From Saposhnikovia divaricata (taxonomy: Eukaryota > Streptophyta > Magnoliopsida > Apiales > Apiaceae), in NCBI GenBank assembly GCA_036435485.1, contig CM071600.1, positions 51,581,546 through 51,645,545 on the forward strand: 64,000 nucleotides of DNA. Direction: 5' to 3'. The notes beneath the pieces are model-generated. The model worked only from the letters and a program-made list of their open reading frames with translations, did no database searches and had not been told where the DNA came from. The position numbers and the translations under genes are program-made. Below, piece after piece: positions 35,431 through 46,830 of the stretch. Each line of letters opens with the position of its first letter. Within the stretch, counting starts at the first letter, position 1.

Positions 35431-35868
35431 TCTTGTTTCCTTCATTTATCTCTGTATCCCATGTTCTTTGTTCTCTCTCTATTCATATATCTGTGTGTAT
35501 CATAAAGTTTTGTGCTTTTCCTTGAAAAAGTTTTGTGCTTTTGTGTGTTGAATAAGGGGTTTTAGTGTTTTAATCGTGTACATTGTTTGTTTTACAATTA
35601 AGGTAGTAGTATTACTAATGTGTTGTTTAGTTTAGATAAGCATTGTAACAGAGTTCTATGTCAAGCATATATATTTGAGAGTCTTGAAAGAAGTCATTTA
35701 ACTTTACAATTATTGATCTAGGACTAGGACTAAGTTCACTTCAAATTGAATGTCTTTTTATATGATCCCCCCCCCCCCTTCTTCCCTTTTCTCTTTGAAC
35801 TAGGCCTTTAGGAGTTTAATTTGTTATTTTTCCTCCTTTCTGATTATAGTTGCACTTGGTGTGCCAAG
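35181..35868 (+). promoter_or_regulatory. leader and proximal promoter region of FAH copy 2
   Basis: Contains a (CT)n microsatellite at about 35376-35421, a pattern common in plant 5' leaders. An AG acceptor (CTGATTATAG, about 35849) lies 20 bases before the ATG, so a leader intron is likely, as in FAH copy 1. A poly-C run lies at 35767-35779. The start of transcription is not fixed. Confidence 0.5.
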
Positions 35869-38630
35869 ATGGTTGCGGAAGACTATACTGTGGACTTGAA
35901 TAAACCCCTTGTTTTCCAGGTAACATGCTGGTTCTTTGCTTTTACGTATATCTTTGTTGAGTACGGATGTTCAGTGTCATGCTGCATATGTTATTGTCAT
36001 AATTTGGTTAGAGTGCCATTTCAACTACATGCTTTCATTTTTGTACAATTACTGATTCAAAATGTAGAATCCTCCAGCAGTGTCTCCGCACCAGTTACAG
36101 ATTAAGATTTATTAATAGCAGAAATTCTTACAAAAGATATCCTGCTTCGGCATATTTTTAACTCTTATGTTGTGTTTGGTTGGGGTGAATCAAATTGGAG
36201 GGAATGGAATGGAATTTGAATAGGAAAATAGTTATATGTTTAAAAATTTCATTCCTTACATCATTCCATTCCTAACCACCTAAGCTAAAGTTTAAACACA
36301 CCAAATTGAAAAGGAATGATCCATTCTCCCTCCAACCTATTTTCTTCCCAAACCCTATCATACAAAATTTACACCCACTCATTTTTTATAAAATCTTACC
36401 CCTTATGTTCATTGTATTCCTTTAATTTATATTCATTCCATTCCATTCCATTCCATTCCTCCCAACCAAACACAACCTTAAGTTTACCCCCCAAGTATTT
36501 AGATCCACCTCTTTCTTACCCTTCCTGGTCTCATTATTCATCAGTCATTATAAAGATCTTAGTCATGATATCTTTGTTTTTGCAACTTATTTGGTATGGA
36601 ATTCAGAATTGTTCACACTTCACAGGTTGGTCATCTTGGAGAATCTTATCAGGAATGGGTTCACCAGCCCATTGTTACAAAGGAAGGCCCTCGATTTTTT
36701 GAGAATGATGTCGTGGAGGTACTAGGACATATTATGTTATTAACCTTAAACCTTGCCTAAGGTATATTTCATGATTAAAAAATATGTATCTGGATGCATA
36801 TCTGCACATACAAGTACTGGCCAACTAATAATGGTAAACTATGTTGACCAAATGTATATCATAGGGACTCTAACTCATGCATGCTTACAACAGTTCCTCA
36901 CACGCAATGACTGGTGGGTGATTCCTCTCATTTGGTTCCCAGTTGTATGCTGGTTTGAATCCATGTCTTTCCGGATGGGCCATGACCTTCCTCAGCTAGC
37001 CCTAATGATTGTGACTGGCATTTTTATATGGACATTAATGGAGTACACTTTGCATCGCTTCCTCTTCCACATAAATACTAAGAGCTATTGGTAACTCTCC
37101 CCCCCCCCCCTCCCTCCCTCTCCCTCTCCCTCTCCCTCTGTATAAATATTGGTTCGGTCTTCCCTGTATTTTGATCTCAAAAGAGAGCTGTTTTAAGGAG
37201 TGTTTTATGATCTTTGATTCATATTTCATATTTTTTTTGTTGAATCAGTCATTCGATTCGCAATCGTTAATTGTATTCAAATAATATACAAATAAATTAT
37301 AAGCATATTTTTTTTAGTTCTTTCAACTTATGATGTTAACAATGTACTCCAGGACGAATACGCTTCATTATCTTCTGCATGGTTGCCATCATAAGCATCC
37401 CCAGGATGGCCTGCGACTTGTTTTCCCTCCTGCTGCAACAGCTATTCTCTTGGTGCCGGTATGATCTTCATATCAGATTAAATGGCCTCAGACCTTGTTA
37501 CTACGAACTACCCCATCATAGTTATACTGTTTCAATGTATGTGTATGGGCTTCAACAACGATTACATTCATAGGTCATATTTATGGGTCCAAACAATTTG
37601 AAAATAAGTTCCATTTTTTTGATCCGTAAGAAGAAATACAGTTCTATTCTAGTTTTCTTAATGTTAAGGTTTAGGTATCCAGATCTGTACTGAGTTGGTC
37701 GATAAACACTATTAATAAAAGGGATCTGCTGCAAGCAATAACTGTGTAATTTGTTTTATCAACTGTTTATTACTAAATTTTAAGTATCCACAATTAGGAC
37801 ACAAGATTGTGATGATTTAATTTAAATTCGAGGTCGAGGACCAAGTGATAATCCTGTCAAGAAATACTTCTAACGGCTGGTGGCACACTAATCACCTAGG
37901 TCCGAAGGATAGAGAAACATTAATTTTAAAAAGAAAGATTAATTTTTGATTAAAATAACCATGTGTACAATCTAAGGTGTTACATGAAGAGTTTTCTGGG
38001 AGACGTCGGAAATACTGACCGACACATTGCACTGCGTCTCTCGCAGATATGGAATTTGGTGAAACTGGCTGCTACGCCTTCTGCTACTCCGGGGTTGGTT
38101 GGAGGTGGTTTATTCGGGTATGTATTGTATGATAGGACCCATTATTACCTGCACCATGGACAACCAACAGGTGAAGTACCAAGATATCTCAAGGTAAATA
38201 ATTGCGCACACATAAAAGTGTGGGTGGTTTTACAGTCAAAATTTAATGTCTTTCCATTGATGCACATCTTCTGTATAAATCTAGTGTTGTTGATTATGGA
38301 TTTCAAGCTCTCTCTTGAAATAAATTATAATGAAGCTTGAAAGACTAGGGGAGAGTTTTTATTCAGATCCTCGACCACCATTGTTCTGTTGTATTCCCCT
38401 ATTTTTGTCAGATAAATGGTTAAAAACACTTTATAGTTTTCTGCCTTTAGTTATATACAAACAAGTTGTTTTTTGTTGATACAAACTCACAATTTTGTTG
38501 GCTTTTGCAGAGATATCATTTGAACCACCACTTCCGTATTCAAACCATGGGATTTGGAATAACTTCCTCACTTTGGGATAGAGTATTTGGAACACTACCA
38601 GAATCAAAATCAGCTGCAAAGAGTAGATAA
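35869..38630 (+). CDS. FAH2: fatty acid 2-hydroxylase, copy 2 (6 coding exons)
   Basis: Same reaction as copy 1: 2-hydroxylation of the ceramide fatty acid in the ER with cytochrome b5 as electron donor. Exons 35869-35919, 36626-36718, 36894-37090, 37353-37458, 38047-38193 and 38511-38630 give 237 residues, the length of Arabidopsis FAH proteins. The first four exons have exactly the sizes of copy 1 (51, 93, 197, 106 bp). Histidine clusters are complete: HRFLFH, HYLLHGCHHKH, HYYLHH and HLNHH. The sequence VGHLGESYQEWVHQPIV and the end RIQTMGFGITSSLWDRVFGTLP follow the family consensus more closely than copy 1, and the protein ends ESKSAAKSR. The introns are longer; intron 1 holds a MITE. Copy numbers are used here only to tell the two genes apart. 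Confidence 0.96.
36168..36477. mobile_element. Tourist/Harbinger-like MITE in intron 1 of FAH copy 2
   Basis: Ends TGTTGTGTTTGGTTGGGG and CTCCCAACCAAACACAACC are inverted repeats. TTA flanks both sides (36165-36167 and 36478-36480), the PIF/Harbinger target. The interior has GGAATGGAATGG and its complement (TTCCA)n. Confidence 0.7.
37096..37140 (+). repeat. C/CT-rich microsatellite in FAH copy 2 intron 3
   Basis: A run of 12-14 C followed by (CCCTCT)n directly after the donor GTAACT. Such pyrimidine runs are prone to length change. Confidence 0.8.
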
Positions 38631-38732
38631 GTGAACTGATGGTTGCGTTCTTGAGTAATAGGATAACCAAGTATCGAAATCGGCTGCAAAAAGTAGACTT
38701 ATGGTTGCATTCTTAACTAATAGTGTAACCAG
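38603..38732 (+). repeat. tandem duplication across the FAH copy 2 stop codon
   Basis: ATCAAAATCAGCTGCAAAGA (38603 on) recurs as ATCGAAATCGGCTGCAAAAA (38673 on), with GATGGTTGCGTTCTTGAGTA and TATGGTTGCATTCTTAACTA following each. The unit is about 65 bp and contains the last codons and the stop. Confidence 0.85.
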
Positions 38733-39364
38733 GTGATAGTGCTTATGTCATTCTTTTCTTATAAATTTATATAATCTCTGATACCACCACATAAAGTTCC
38801 AATTTGCTGATAAGATATGCATCTACTGAAATGAAGTTTTTAAAGAAGTATTGCAAATTGCATCAACCTCAAAATGTATTACGAGTATATTTGTGAGCAT
38901 TCTGCATCAATACATGGATATGCAAATCTCCCAAGAAATAAAGTCTATTGTTGATCCATATCTAAACATCATTACAATTAAAGATGATCTCACAAGGAGG
39001 AGTGAGTCAGCAACTTCTTGTGTCTGATTCCGAGGCTTTGACTACTCAACTGAACATTCTTGCTCGTCTTCATTCCACGAACACAAAGCAAAGTTGACGT
39101 ATAAGTGAAACACATTCTTAGGACAGGTTGCTGGCTTTTCTGCTCACACTAAGCAACTCACTTTACTTTGTTTTGGGACCCAGACAGGGACGAGGCCGGG
39201 GAGGCCAGAGTAGTACAAAGCCTCTTTGATCTAAGGTCGACTAAGAATAAAAAAAAATTATTATTTGTAAGGGAGGTGCCCAATCTATTACGGTTTTAAA
39301 GTAAATGGTCTCAAACTCAAATATCACAATCTGAAAGGGTGGTCCCAAATATCACTTTAATTTA
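38733..39364. other. 3' UTR of FAH copy 2 and Copia LTR remnant
   Basis: The first few hundred bases are probably 3' UTR and downstream spacer. From about 39240 the sequence is likely a broken LTR of the Copia fragment to the right, because it follows directly on that element's purine tract on the minus strand. No other gene seen. Confidence 0.4.
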
Positions 39365-39860
39365 GTCTTCTCCTCATAATACTCCCCCTCAAGCTGGGGA
39401 GTGGGAAGAAGATGAAGCTCCCAGCTTGTTGACATGAGATTGATGCAGTTTGACAGGCAGCATCTTTGTCATGATGTCAGCCACTTGATCCTTGGAAGAA
39501 ACATGTTCTGTGACTATCTGGCCTTCCTTTATCTGATCACGAACATAATGACAATCTATGTCAATATGTTTGGTCCTTTCGTGTAGGACAGGATTGGCAG
39601 CTATAGCTAAGGCTGCTTGATTGTCGCATTTCAGCACAGCAGGAGAGATGTTGTTAATGCCCAGATCCTTCAAAAGAGTGGAGAGCCAAGTAATTTCGCA
39701 CACTGTGAGAGCCATGGACCTATATTCGGCTTCAGCAGAAGATCTAGCAACCACAGTTTGCTTCTTAGTTTTCCATGAAATAGGTGAGTCTCCTAGGAAA
39801 ATGCAGTAACCAGACGATGCTATGCAGGCTGAGCTGTGGGAGACCTGCAACAACATGGTA
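39365..39860 (-). pseudogene. Copia RNase H fragment with polypurine tract
   Basis: About 155 codons reading CIASSGYCIFLGDSPISWKT, the KKQTVVARSSAEAEYRSMA block, and VADIMTKMLP: the RNase H end of a Copia pol different from the two other Copia elements here. Minus strand GCTTGAGGGGGAGTATTATG downstream is its purine tract. Everything upstream (RT, integrase) is missing, so it is a truncated copy. Confidence 0.88.
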
Positions 39861-39949
39861 ATCGCCTGGCTTACTCATAATGTATCTCCATCTATTATGA
39901 AATCGATAATGTTTATGACTTTTGCTGTAAGACACATTATCGTTTAGTG

Positions 39950-40095
39950 TTTTGAATTATTTTTTTTTAATACTACATCGTGTAGCGTTTTGTAGCGTTG
40001 AGAAGAACGTTTTGGGGGAGGGGGGAGGGACGCCACTTTAAGTGGTGTGGGGGGTTTCAGGTGGCAACGCCACTTCAAGTGGTGTTTTATCATTT
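39950..40095. repeat. second copy of the GCGTT/CCACTT palindrome repeat
   Basis: GTGTAGCGTTTTGTAGCGTT, GGACGCCACTTTAAGTGGTG and AACGCCACTTCAAGTGGTG match the left edge of the repeat at 34150-34340. It stops in a poly-T run. Confidence 0.65.
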
Positions 40096-41151
40096 TTTTT
40101 TTGCTAAATAAACATAAAAAATTTTGGTACATGTTTTTTGGTACGCCGTAAATTTAATTATTTACCCTTTTTGGTACCTGTTTTTTGGTACATCATGAAT
40201 TTACGTATTTATTTCATTATAAATAAAAATATATACGATATCTATGCTATTAAAACACCTAAAATAAATAATAACATAATATAATTAATGGTAATTAGTA
40301 CATTGCCTTTTTGAAATTTACTTTTAATTGAAGATATTACCTTTTATAAATATCTAAAAACATCAATCGTATCATATCTTCCAATCATTAATATTTTCTT
40401 TCAAATTAAAACATGTTACCTTTTTTATTTAAAATTAATTTTATAATTATTAATATATATCCGAAAATATCACACCATATTTTGGCACGGTCATCCTAAC
40501 TATTAAAACAAATAATGAAATAAGTATATCCTATTATATAATAAGAATAAGAGAGATAATAAACGAGTACTACCATAGGTCAAGGGTTCAACTCTTACGA
40601 ACTACATAATAAAATAATGTATTATTATACCCTATTATATGTAGAATAAAAGAAATAATAAACAAGTATTTTTTTACAAGCAAAATCTTTCGTTAATCAA
40701 AAGCAAATATACGAAACTGAACCACGAAAACAAAACATCCACCAAGAGACAAAAAGGCCATCAAGAAACTATATAAAAAACACACTAATAACACCCAAAC
40801 ATTGGAATGAGCCTATCAACAACCTACTAAATATAAAATAGAAATTATAAGTCTTAAAATTATTATCACAATATTTATATTATGAGTTAAAAAATTAAAA
40901 TTTATAACTACCGTGCGATTTATTAAAAAACTTATACTCAAAGGAACAATGCGAACAAAATCGAGAAGAAAAATAGTCTGATCAATGCGAACAGAACAGA
41001 AGGACAATAACTATAGAGTGTTTATATACAAATTCCATAAAAATATGAGTTTACTCACCCCGTTCTTTTAAATGACGGATTAGGTATGAATGTTCATTTG
41101 TAGAGTCAAAGCATTAAGCACGGTAATACATAAATATAGACATCTATACTA
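40096..41151. other. AT-rich spacer with repeat fragments
   Basis: A segment at about 40520-40600 (ATCCTATTATATAATAAGAA .. ACTACCATAGGTCAAGGGTT) recurs at about 49862-49935. Another at 40660-40760 (TCGTTAATCAAAAGC, poly-T) resembles the tail of the retroposon at 42646. No gene seen. Confidence 0.45.
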
Positions 41152-41358
41152 TCTATACTATACTGTAATAAGTAAAAGTGATTATATTTTGTAGTTTGAT
41201 TAATCCTATTTTTATTATCCCTCAATTTTTTTATCCCATTCATTCACAACCGTTAAATCTTCAATTAAAATAGATAATAGCCGTTAGATACAATATTAAA
41301 AGTTGTCATATACAGAGGTTTATGACTCAAATCCCGTTGACAATATTTTAATTTAACA

Positions 41359-43783
41359 TCTATACTATATTATAAAAGACGAAATATTAAAAATTTTAGT
41401 ACGATACGGTACTTACCTTATTTAATTGTTTTACTTTACCACTCTTAATCATTTTACTTAATTATAAAAAATAAAACATAATCTTTTCTCAAAATATTAT
41501 ACCTAGCTCTTACCAACAATTCTCCTAAATAATAATTAACCAATTACCTTTTTCAACTATATACTTTTTTAACTTTTCTAACTAAAATCTCTTCTTTCCA
41601 AAAATATGGTCGTTCTAATTAATGAAATAAAGTAATAATATTATAATTAGTAATAACTAACTGATTACCTTTTACAGCTAAAAGGTAATATCTTTTCTAT
41701 ATTTTCTAACTAAAATATCTCATTTTCAAATTTTTAATTATTTTATTTAATTATAAAAAAATAAAACACAATCTTTTCTCAAAATATTAAACACAACTGT
41801 TCTCATGTTTTACTTGATTACTCTTAATCAATTTACTTAATCATTAAAAAATAAAACACAATCAATATGGTCGTTCTAATTAATGATATAAAGTAATAAT
41901 ATTATAATTACTAATAACTAATAACTAACTGATTTACAGCTAAAATGTAATAATTTTTATATATTTTCTAACTAAAATATCTCATTTTCAATTCTAAATT
42001 ATTTTACTTAATTATAAAAAATAAAACACATTCTTTTCTCAAAATATTACACGCTCCCATGTTTTACTTGATTACTCTTAATCATTTTAGCTTATTATAA
42101 AAAAATAAAACACAATCTTTTCTCTAAATATTACACACATCTCTTACCAACAATTCTCCTAAATAATAACTAACCAATTACCTTTTTCAGCTATTAACTT
42201 TTCTAACTAAAATCTCTTCTTTCCAAAAATATGATCGTTTTAATTAATGAAATAAAGTAATAATATTATAATTAGTAATAACTAAAGGATTACCTTTTAC
42301 AGCTAAAAGGTAATAACTTTTCTATATTTTCTAACTAAAATATCTCATTTTCAAATTCTTAATTATTTTACTTAATTATAAAAAAAATAAAACACAATCT
42401 TTTCTCAAAATATTACACGCAGCTCTTCCCAACAATTCTCATAAATAATGACTAACCAATTATTACCTTTTTCAGCTATTAACTTTTCTAACTACAATAT
42501 CTTTTTTCCAAAAATATTGTCGTTCTAATTAATTAAATAAACTAATAACATTACAATTACGAATAACTAACTGATTACCTTTTACAGCTAAAATATAATA
42601 TCTTTTCTATATTTTCTAACTAAAATATATCATTTTCAAATTCTTTTTTTTTTGAAAAAAAGGTAATCAATTCATTAATCAAAAGCCATACGGCATCTAC
42701 AAATATAATCGAAAGGACAGACGCTTAATGGGATCGCTGTTGAATCATTCCTAGAGGAAACGAAGCGATTTAAAGATGATTGAAAGTATGTACTTGTTTT
42801 TATCGGACTGTTCTGTGCAAACGACCATAGATGCGATCCCATAATAACCTTCATCTCTGAATCAAAACCATAAATCTTGCCGATCTATAACCTCGGCCAT
42901 GTAAAACAACAAAATCCAATCAAAGCAAAAAAACCATACTCTCACAAGGAGAGACTAACAAAACCCAAATAAATTGGGAACTTATTGAAACCCAAATAAA
43001 TTGGAAACTTATTGAAGGAAAATAGATATGAAACAAGAAAACGAAAAGGGATTGGGGCTTTCCACCGGTGAAAAGCGATAGAAGCCCCCTCAAAACTTTT
43101 TAATGGAGGCTAGGGTTGAAACAATTTTTAATTATATGTATTATTTACTCTCATTTTTAAATTCTTAATTATTTTATTTAATTATAAAAAAAAATACAAT
43201 CTTTTCTTAAAATATTACACGCAGGCGCAGCTCATCCCAACAATTCTCCTAAATAATAACTAACCATTTATTACCCTTTTCACCTATTAACTTTTCTAAC
43301 TAAAAGCTCTTCTTTCCAAAAATATTGTCATTCTAATTAATGAAATAAACTAATAATATTATAATTACTAGTAACTAACTGATTACCTTTTACTACTAAA
43401 AAGTAATATTTTTCTATATTTTCTAACTAAAATATCTCATTTTCAAACTTGATTTTTTTTACTTAATAATCCACAAAACACAATCTTTTTTCAAACACTT
43501 TCTCCTAAATAATAATTAAACAATTACCTTTTTCACCTATTACTTTTTCTAACTAAAACCTCTTCCTTCCAAAAATATGATTGTTCTTATTGATGAAATA
43601 AAGTAATAATAATATTATATATATACATATATACACATATATATTTATGTATGTAATTATTATCAAATTATATCATTTAAAATTTTAATTTACAAAAATC
43701 GTCTCATAAAAAATTCAGTCAAAATATTGTAAAAATCATATAATATTAAAGAAAATATGTGCATCGCATGGGTTTTAAGCTAA
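41359..43783 (+). mobile_element. inner Helitron with internal tandem repeats
   Basis: Starts TCTATACTATATTATAAAAG and ends GTGCATCGCATGGGTTTTAAGCTAA. The copy at 50615-52288 starts TCTATACTATTATATAAAAG and ends GCATCGCACGGGTTTTAAGCTAG. TC start, small stem, CTRR end and no target duplication fit Helitrons. The body is about six imperfect repeats of roughly 290 bp (AAAACACAATCTTTTCTC, ATTACCTTTT, AACTAAAATATCTC). No Rep/helicase frame, so non-autonomous. Confidence 0.78.
42646..43150 (-). mobile_element. retroposon (LINE 3' end or SINE) inside the inner Helitron
   Basis: Flanked by TCATTTTCAAATTCTT (42630-42645) and TCATTTTTAAATTCTT (43151-43166), a 16-bp duplication with one difference. On the minus strand the insert ends TTAATGAATTGATTACC and an A-rich tail, as in plant L1-type 3' ends. 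About 505 bp, no full reading frame; the 5' side has CAACCCTAGCCTCC. Confidence 0.75.
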
Positions 43784-44103
43784 TTAATACTAAAAAATGT
43801 TATGTAGAAAGGTTAAAGGTTCGATTCCCGCCAACGACATATTAATTTAAATTTAATACTAAAAGTTTTTATATACAAAATCTAATGTTATAGAAAAGTC
43901 TAATGTTCAAATTCTCTAACAACATATTAAAATTAATAGTTGTAATATTATATTACATTATAAGTATATTAAAAAAAATTAAAAGTAACTTGTGCTTTAC
44001 AAGGACTATAAGCTAGTATAATGAATGATAATTAGCTGAATGCTTTTTTTAATTAAAAAAATGTTTACTTTTGATTAATGATATTACTTTTTATATAAGC
44101 AGT

Positions 44104-44105
<2 letters not shown>

Positions 44106-44168
<63 letters not shown>
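44106..44168. repeat. (TA)n microsatellite
   Basis: About 31 TA units without interruption. Confidence 0.97.
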
Positions 44169-44171
<3 letters not shown>

Positions 44172-46830
44172 GAGGATAAGCGGGCATTTAGATGGCGCTC
44201 TTAGATTGTCTCAATCTATTTTTCTAGTTTTTTAGGATTTTAGGATTTTAAACTATTAAAATATTTTTTAACATATTAGAATTAGAATAGGTGTTCAAAT
44301 TTATAGAGGAGAAGAGTTTGAATTTATAGAAAAAACATATAATTAGAAGTTCTATTGAAAGTAGAATTGGTATTTATAAATGATTATAAGTTCTATTGGA
44401 AGTAGAATAGGAGTTCGAATCTATAGAAAAAAAGAATTTTAATAGAATAGGTATAATATAACATATTTTTTCACATAGTAGAAATAGAATAGGTGTTCGA
44501 ATTTTTAAAAGAGAAAATCTATAATATGTCTTCTTACCAAAATCTTATAAATACGAGTTTATATTCATTGTATCCTTATTAAGTTATATTATGTTTACAA
44601 ACTTTTTAAAAATTTTTAAGATGCATATTGAATAAGAAAGATGGATGTATCAATCTTGAGCGATAGATTTCATCAAGTTTTCTTTTTTGAATAATTAGGC
44701 TTTTAGTATTACAATCAATATATATATATAAAAAGGAGGATAGCGGAAGTTTAGGTGGCGCTCTAATATCGTTTCAATCGATTTTTCTAATTTTCTAGAA
44801 TTTTAAACGCTAATAAATATAAAAATATCAATTAGCATATTAGAAGTAGAATAGGTGTTCGAATTTATAAAGGAGAAGAGTTCGAATTTGTAGGGAAGAC
44901 ATATGATTAGAAGTTCTATTGGAAGTATAATAAGTATTTTTAAGGCATACGATTAAAAATTCTATTGGAAGTAGAATAGGAGTTCGAATTTATAGAGAAT
45001 AAGAGTTCGAATTTATAGAAAAAATATATAAATAAAAGTTCTACTAGAACTAGAATAGGTGTTTGAATATATAGAGCAGACATATAATTAAATATTTTAT
45101 AGAAAGTACGATCTTCTTAAATTATATATTTTTTATATAAGTTAATTATACTTATATTAGGAAAATTTATTCATAAATCCAATACTATTATCATGAAAAA
45201 ATTCACCGTATTTAAAATGAAAAGAATTGATGTGTTAACATAATAAAAGAACAATGAGTAAAAGAACAATCTCATGCAAGAATCCTAAATAAATACAGGA
45301 GTATCTATAATATAAAGAGAAAATAAGATGTGTTTTCATTTTCTTAAACTCCAAAAATTTTAGAAAATCTAGATAAAGTATAAATTGAAATTCACTCTAT
45401 TTTTTAGGTTTTGATTTCAAGGAAAAAAATTGTCGTGTAAGATAAGTATCATCAATAATATGTAATGAAGTTAGAATTTCGATCCCAAACGAGAGCGGCT
45501 CGAAACTTGTTTAACGGGAAGACGGCTCACTATAAAAGATTGTGCTAGCTATTAAAATATCATATGATGTTATAAATTTTATTTTATTTTTAAGATTTGA
45601 TTTTTATGGATAAACATTATCATACAAGTAATATATGTAAAAGTTAGGTTTTTGGTCTTAACGAGAGAGCGAATCAATAGTATATAATAACTGTGTTTAA
45701 CAAGAAAGCGGTTCATTAGATAAAACCGTATAAAAGATGTTTAAATATATAATTAATACATAAAATAAAATGTTTTATTGGAAGTAGAATACGAGGACCG
45801 TGGAGACGTCTTATACGATTTTTTATAACTATACATCTTTTTTCCTAGAAATCCTTTATTTTAACCTTTTTATACAAGTTAATTATACTTGTATTACAAA
45901 AATATATCCATAAATGTAATATTATTCCCGTAAAGAAAAGTCTTCGTATTTTAATTTTTTTTTTTATATGTTAACATTACAAAAAGACATTCCCATGCGG
46001 AAACTGTAAATAAATACAAGAATATCTATAATATACAGAAAATATAAGATGTATTTTCATCTTTTAAAACTCCATAAATATTAGAAAGTTTAAAGAATAT
46101 AAAAATTAGAATTTACTCTATTTATATAATGAAGTTAGAATTTCGGTTTCAAATAATAGCGGCTCGAAACGTATTTAACGGGAAGACGGCTCGCTAGAAA
46201 AGATTGTATTAACTATTAGAATTTGATACTGAAGTCATAATTTTTTTTTTATTTTTACGGTTCGATTTTATAGATAAAAAATAGACAAAATGACAGTTTG
46301 TAACCCCTATGTATATTGGTTTTGTCAAATTGGTCCAGATTTACGTTTTTTAGCACTTTGCAACCCCTATCTTCAAATCCCGCTTCATATTACAACCCCT
46401 ATATTCAAAAACGACAATTTGTACCCCTTATGTATAGAGGTTTATGACTCATTTTTGCTTGTAAAATAGGTCAATTAGACGGGAGGGGTTGTAATACGAA
46501 GCGAGATTTGAAGATAGGGGTTGCAAAGTGCTAAAAAACGTAAATCTGGACCAATTTGACAAAACCCATATACATACGGGTTACAAACTGTCATTTTGTC
46601 TAAAAAATATTATATAAGTCTTTATAATATATTTTAAAAAGTTGGGATTTCGGTTTTAACGAGAGAGCGGTTCAATCGAAAAATTCGTATTTAACAAGAA
46701 ATTGATTCATTAAAGAAGATTATTTAATTATTAAAATTTAATATTAATATTATAATATAAGGTAATATATTAAATTTTTTTAAAAATATTGTAACGCCGC
46801 CGCGAAGAAGGCTTTATCAACTAGTTTTAT
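44169..46830. repeat. internally repeated, AT-rich non-coding element, possibly Helitron-like
   Basis: A start block AAAGGAGGATAAGCGGGCAT (44169) returns as AAAAGGAGGATAGCGGAAGT (44729), each followed by TTTAG(A/G)TGGCGCTC and tracts of GAATAGG(A/T)GTTCGAATTTATAG. A second family, GCGGCTCGAAAC and TTTAACGGGAAGACGGCTC, occurs at about 45490 and 46150. The right end CGCCGCCGCGAAGAAGGC..ATCAACTAG then T could be a Helitron end. Coding motifs are absent. Confidence 0.45.
46284..46600. mobile_element. Mutator-like MITE, 317 bp
   Basis: Nearly perfect inverted repeats of about 105 bp from GACAAAATGACAGTTTGTAA to its mirror at 46600. Perfect 9-bp target duplications TAAAAAATA lie at 46275-46283 and 46601-46609. 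High arm identity suggests a fairly recent insertion. Confidence 0.93.

Larger units (their letters stand above)
41152..44016 (+). mobile_element. outer Helitron, interrupted by another Helitron
   Basis: The 5' part TCTATACTATACTGTAATAA and ATTTTGTAGTTTGATTAATC matches the short element at 52289-52651. After the inner element the same family resumes (GGTTCGATTCCCGCCAAC), and it ends in ACAAGGACTATAAGCTAG followed by T. The intact relative ends CCCGTAAAGCACGGGTTATAAACTAG, a stem plus CTAG as Helitrons have. Here the stem is decayed. Confidence 0.65.

Noticed and set aside
35204..35551. 115-codon plus-strand frame with Ser-Leu repeats
   Set aside because: The repeats are the translated CT microsatellite in the FAH copy 2 leader; the true start is at 35869.
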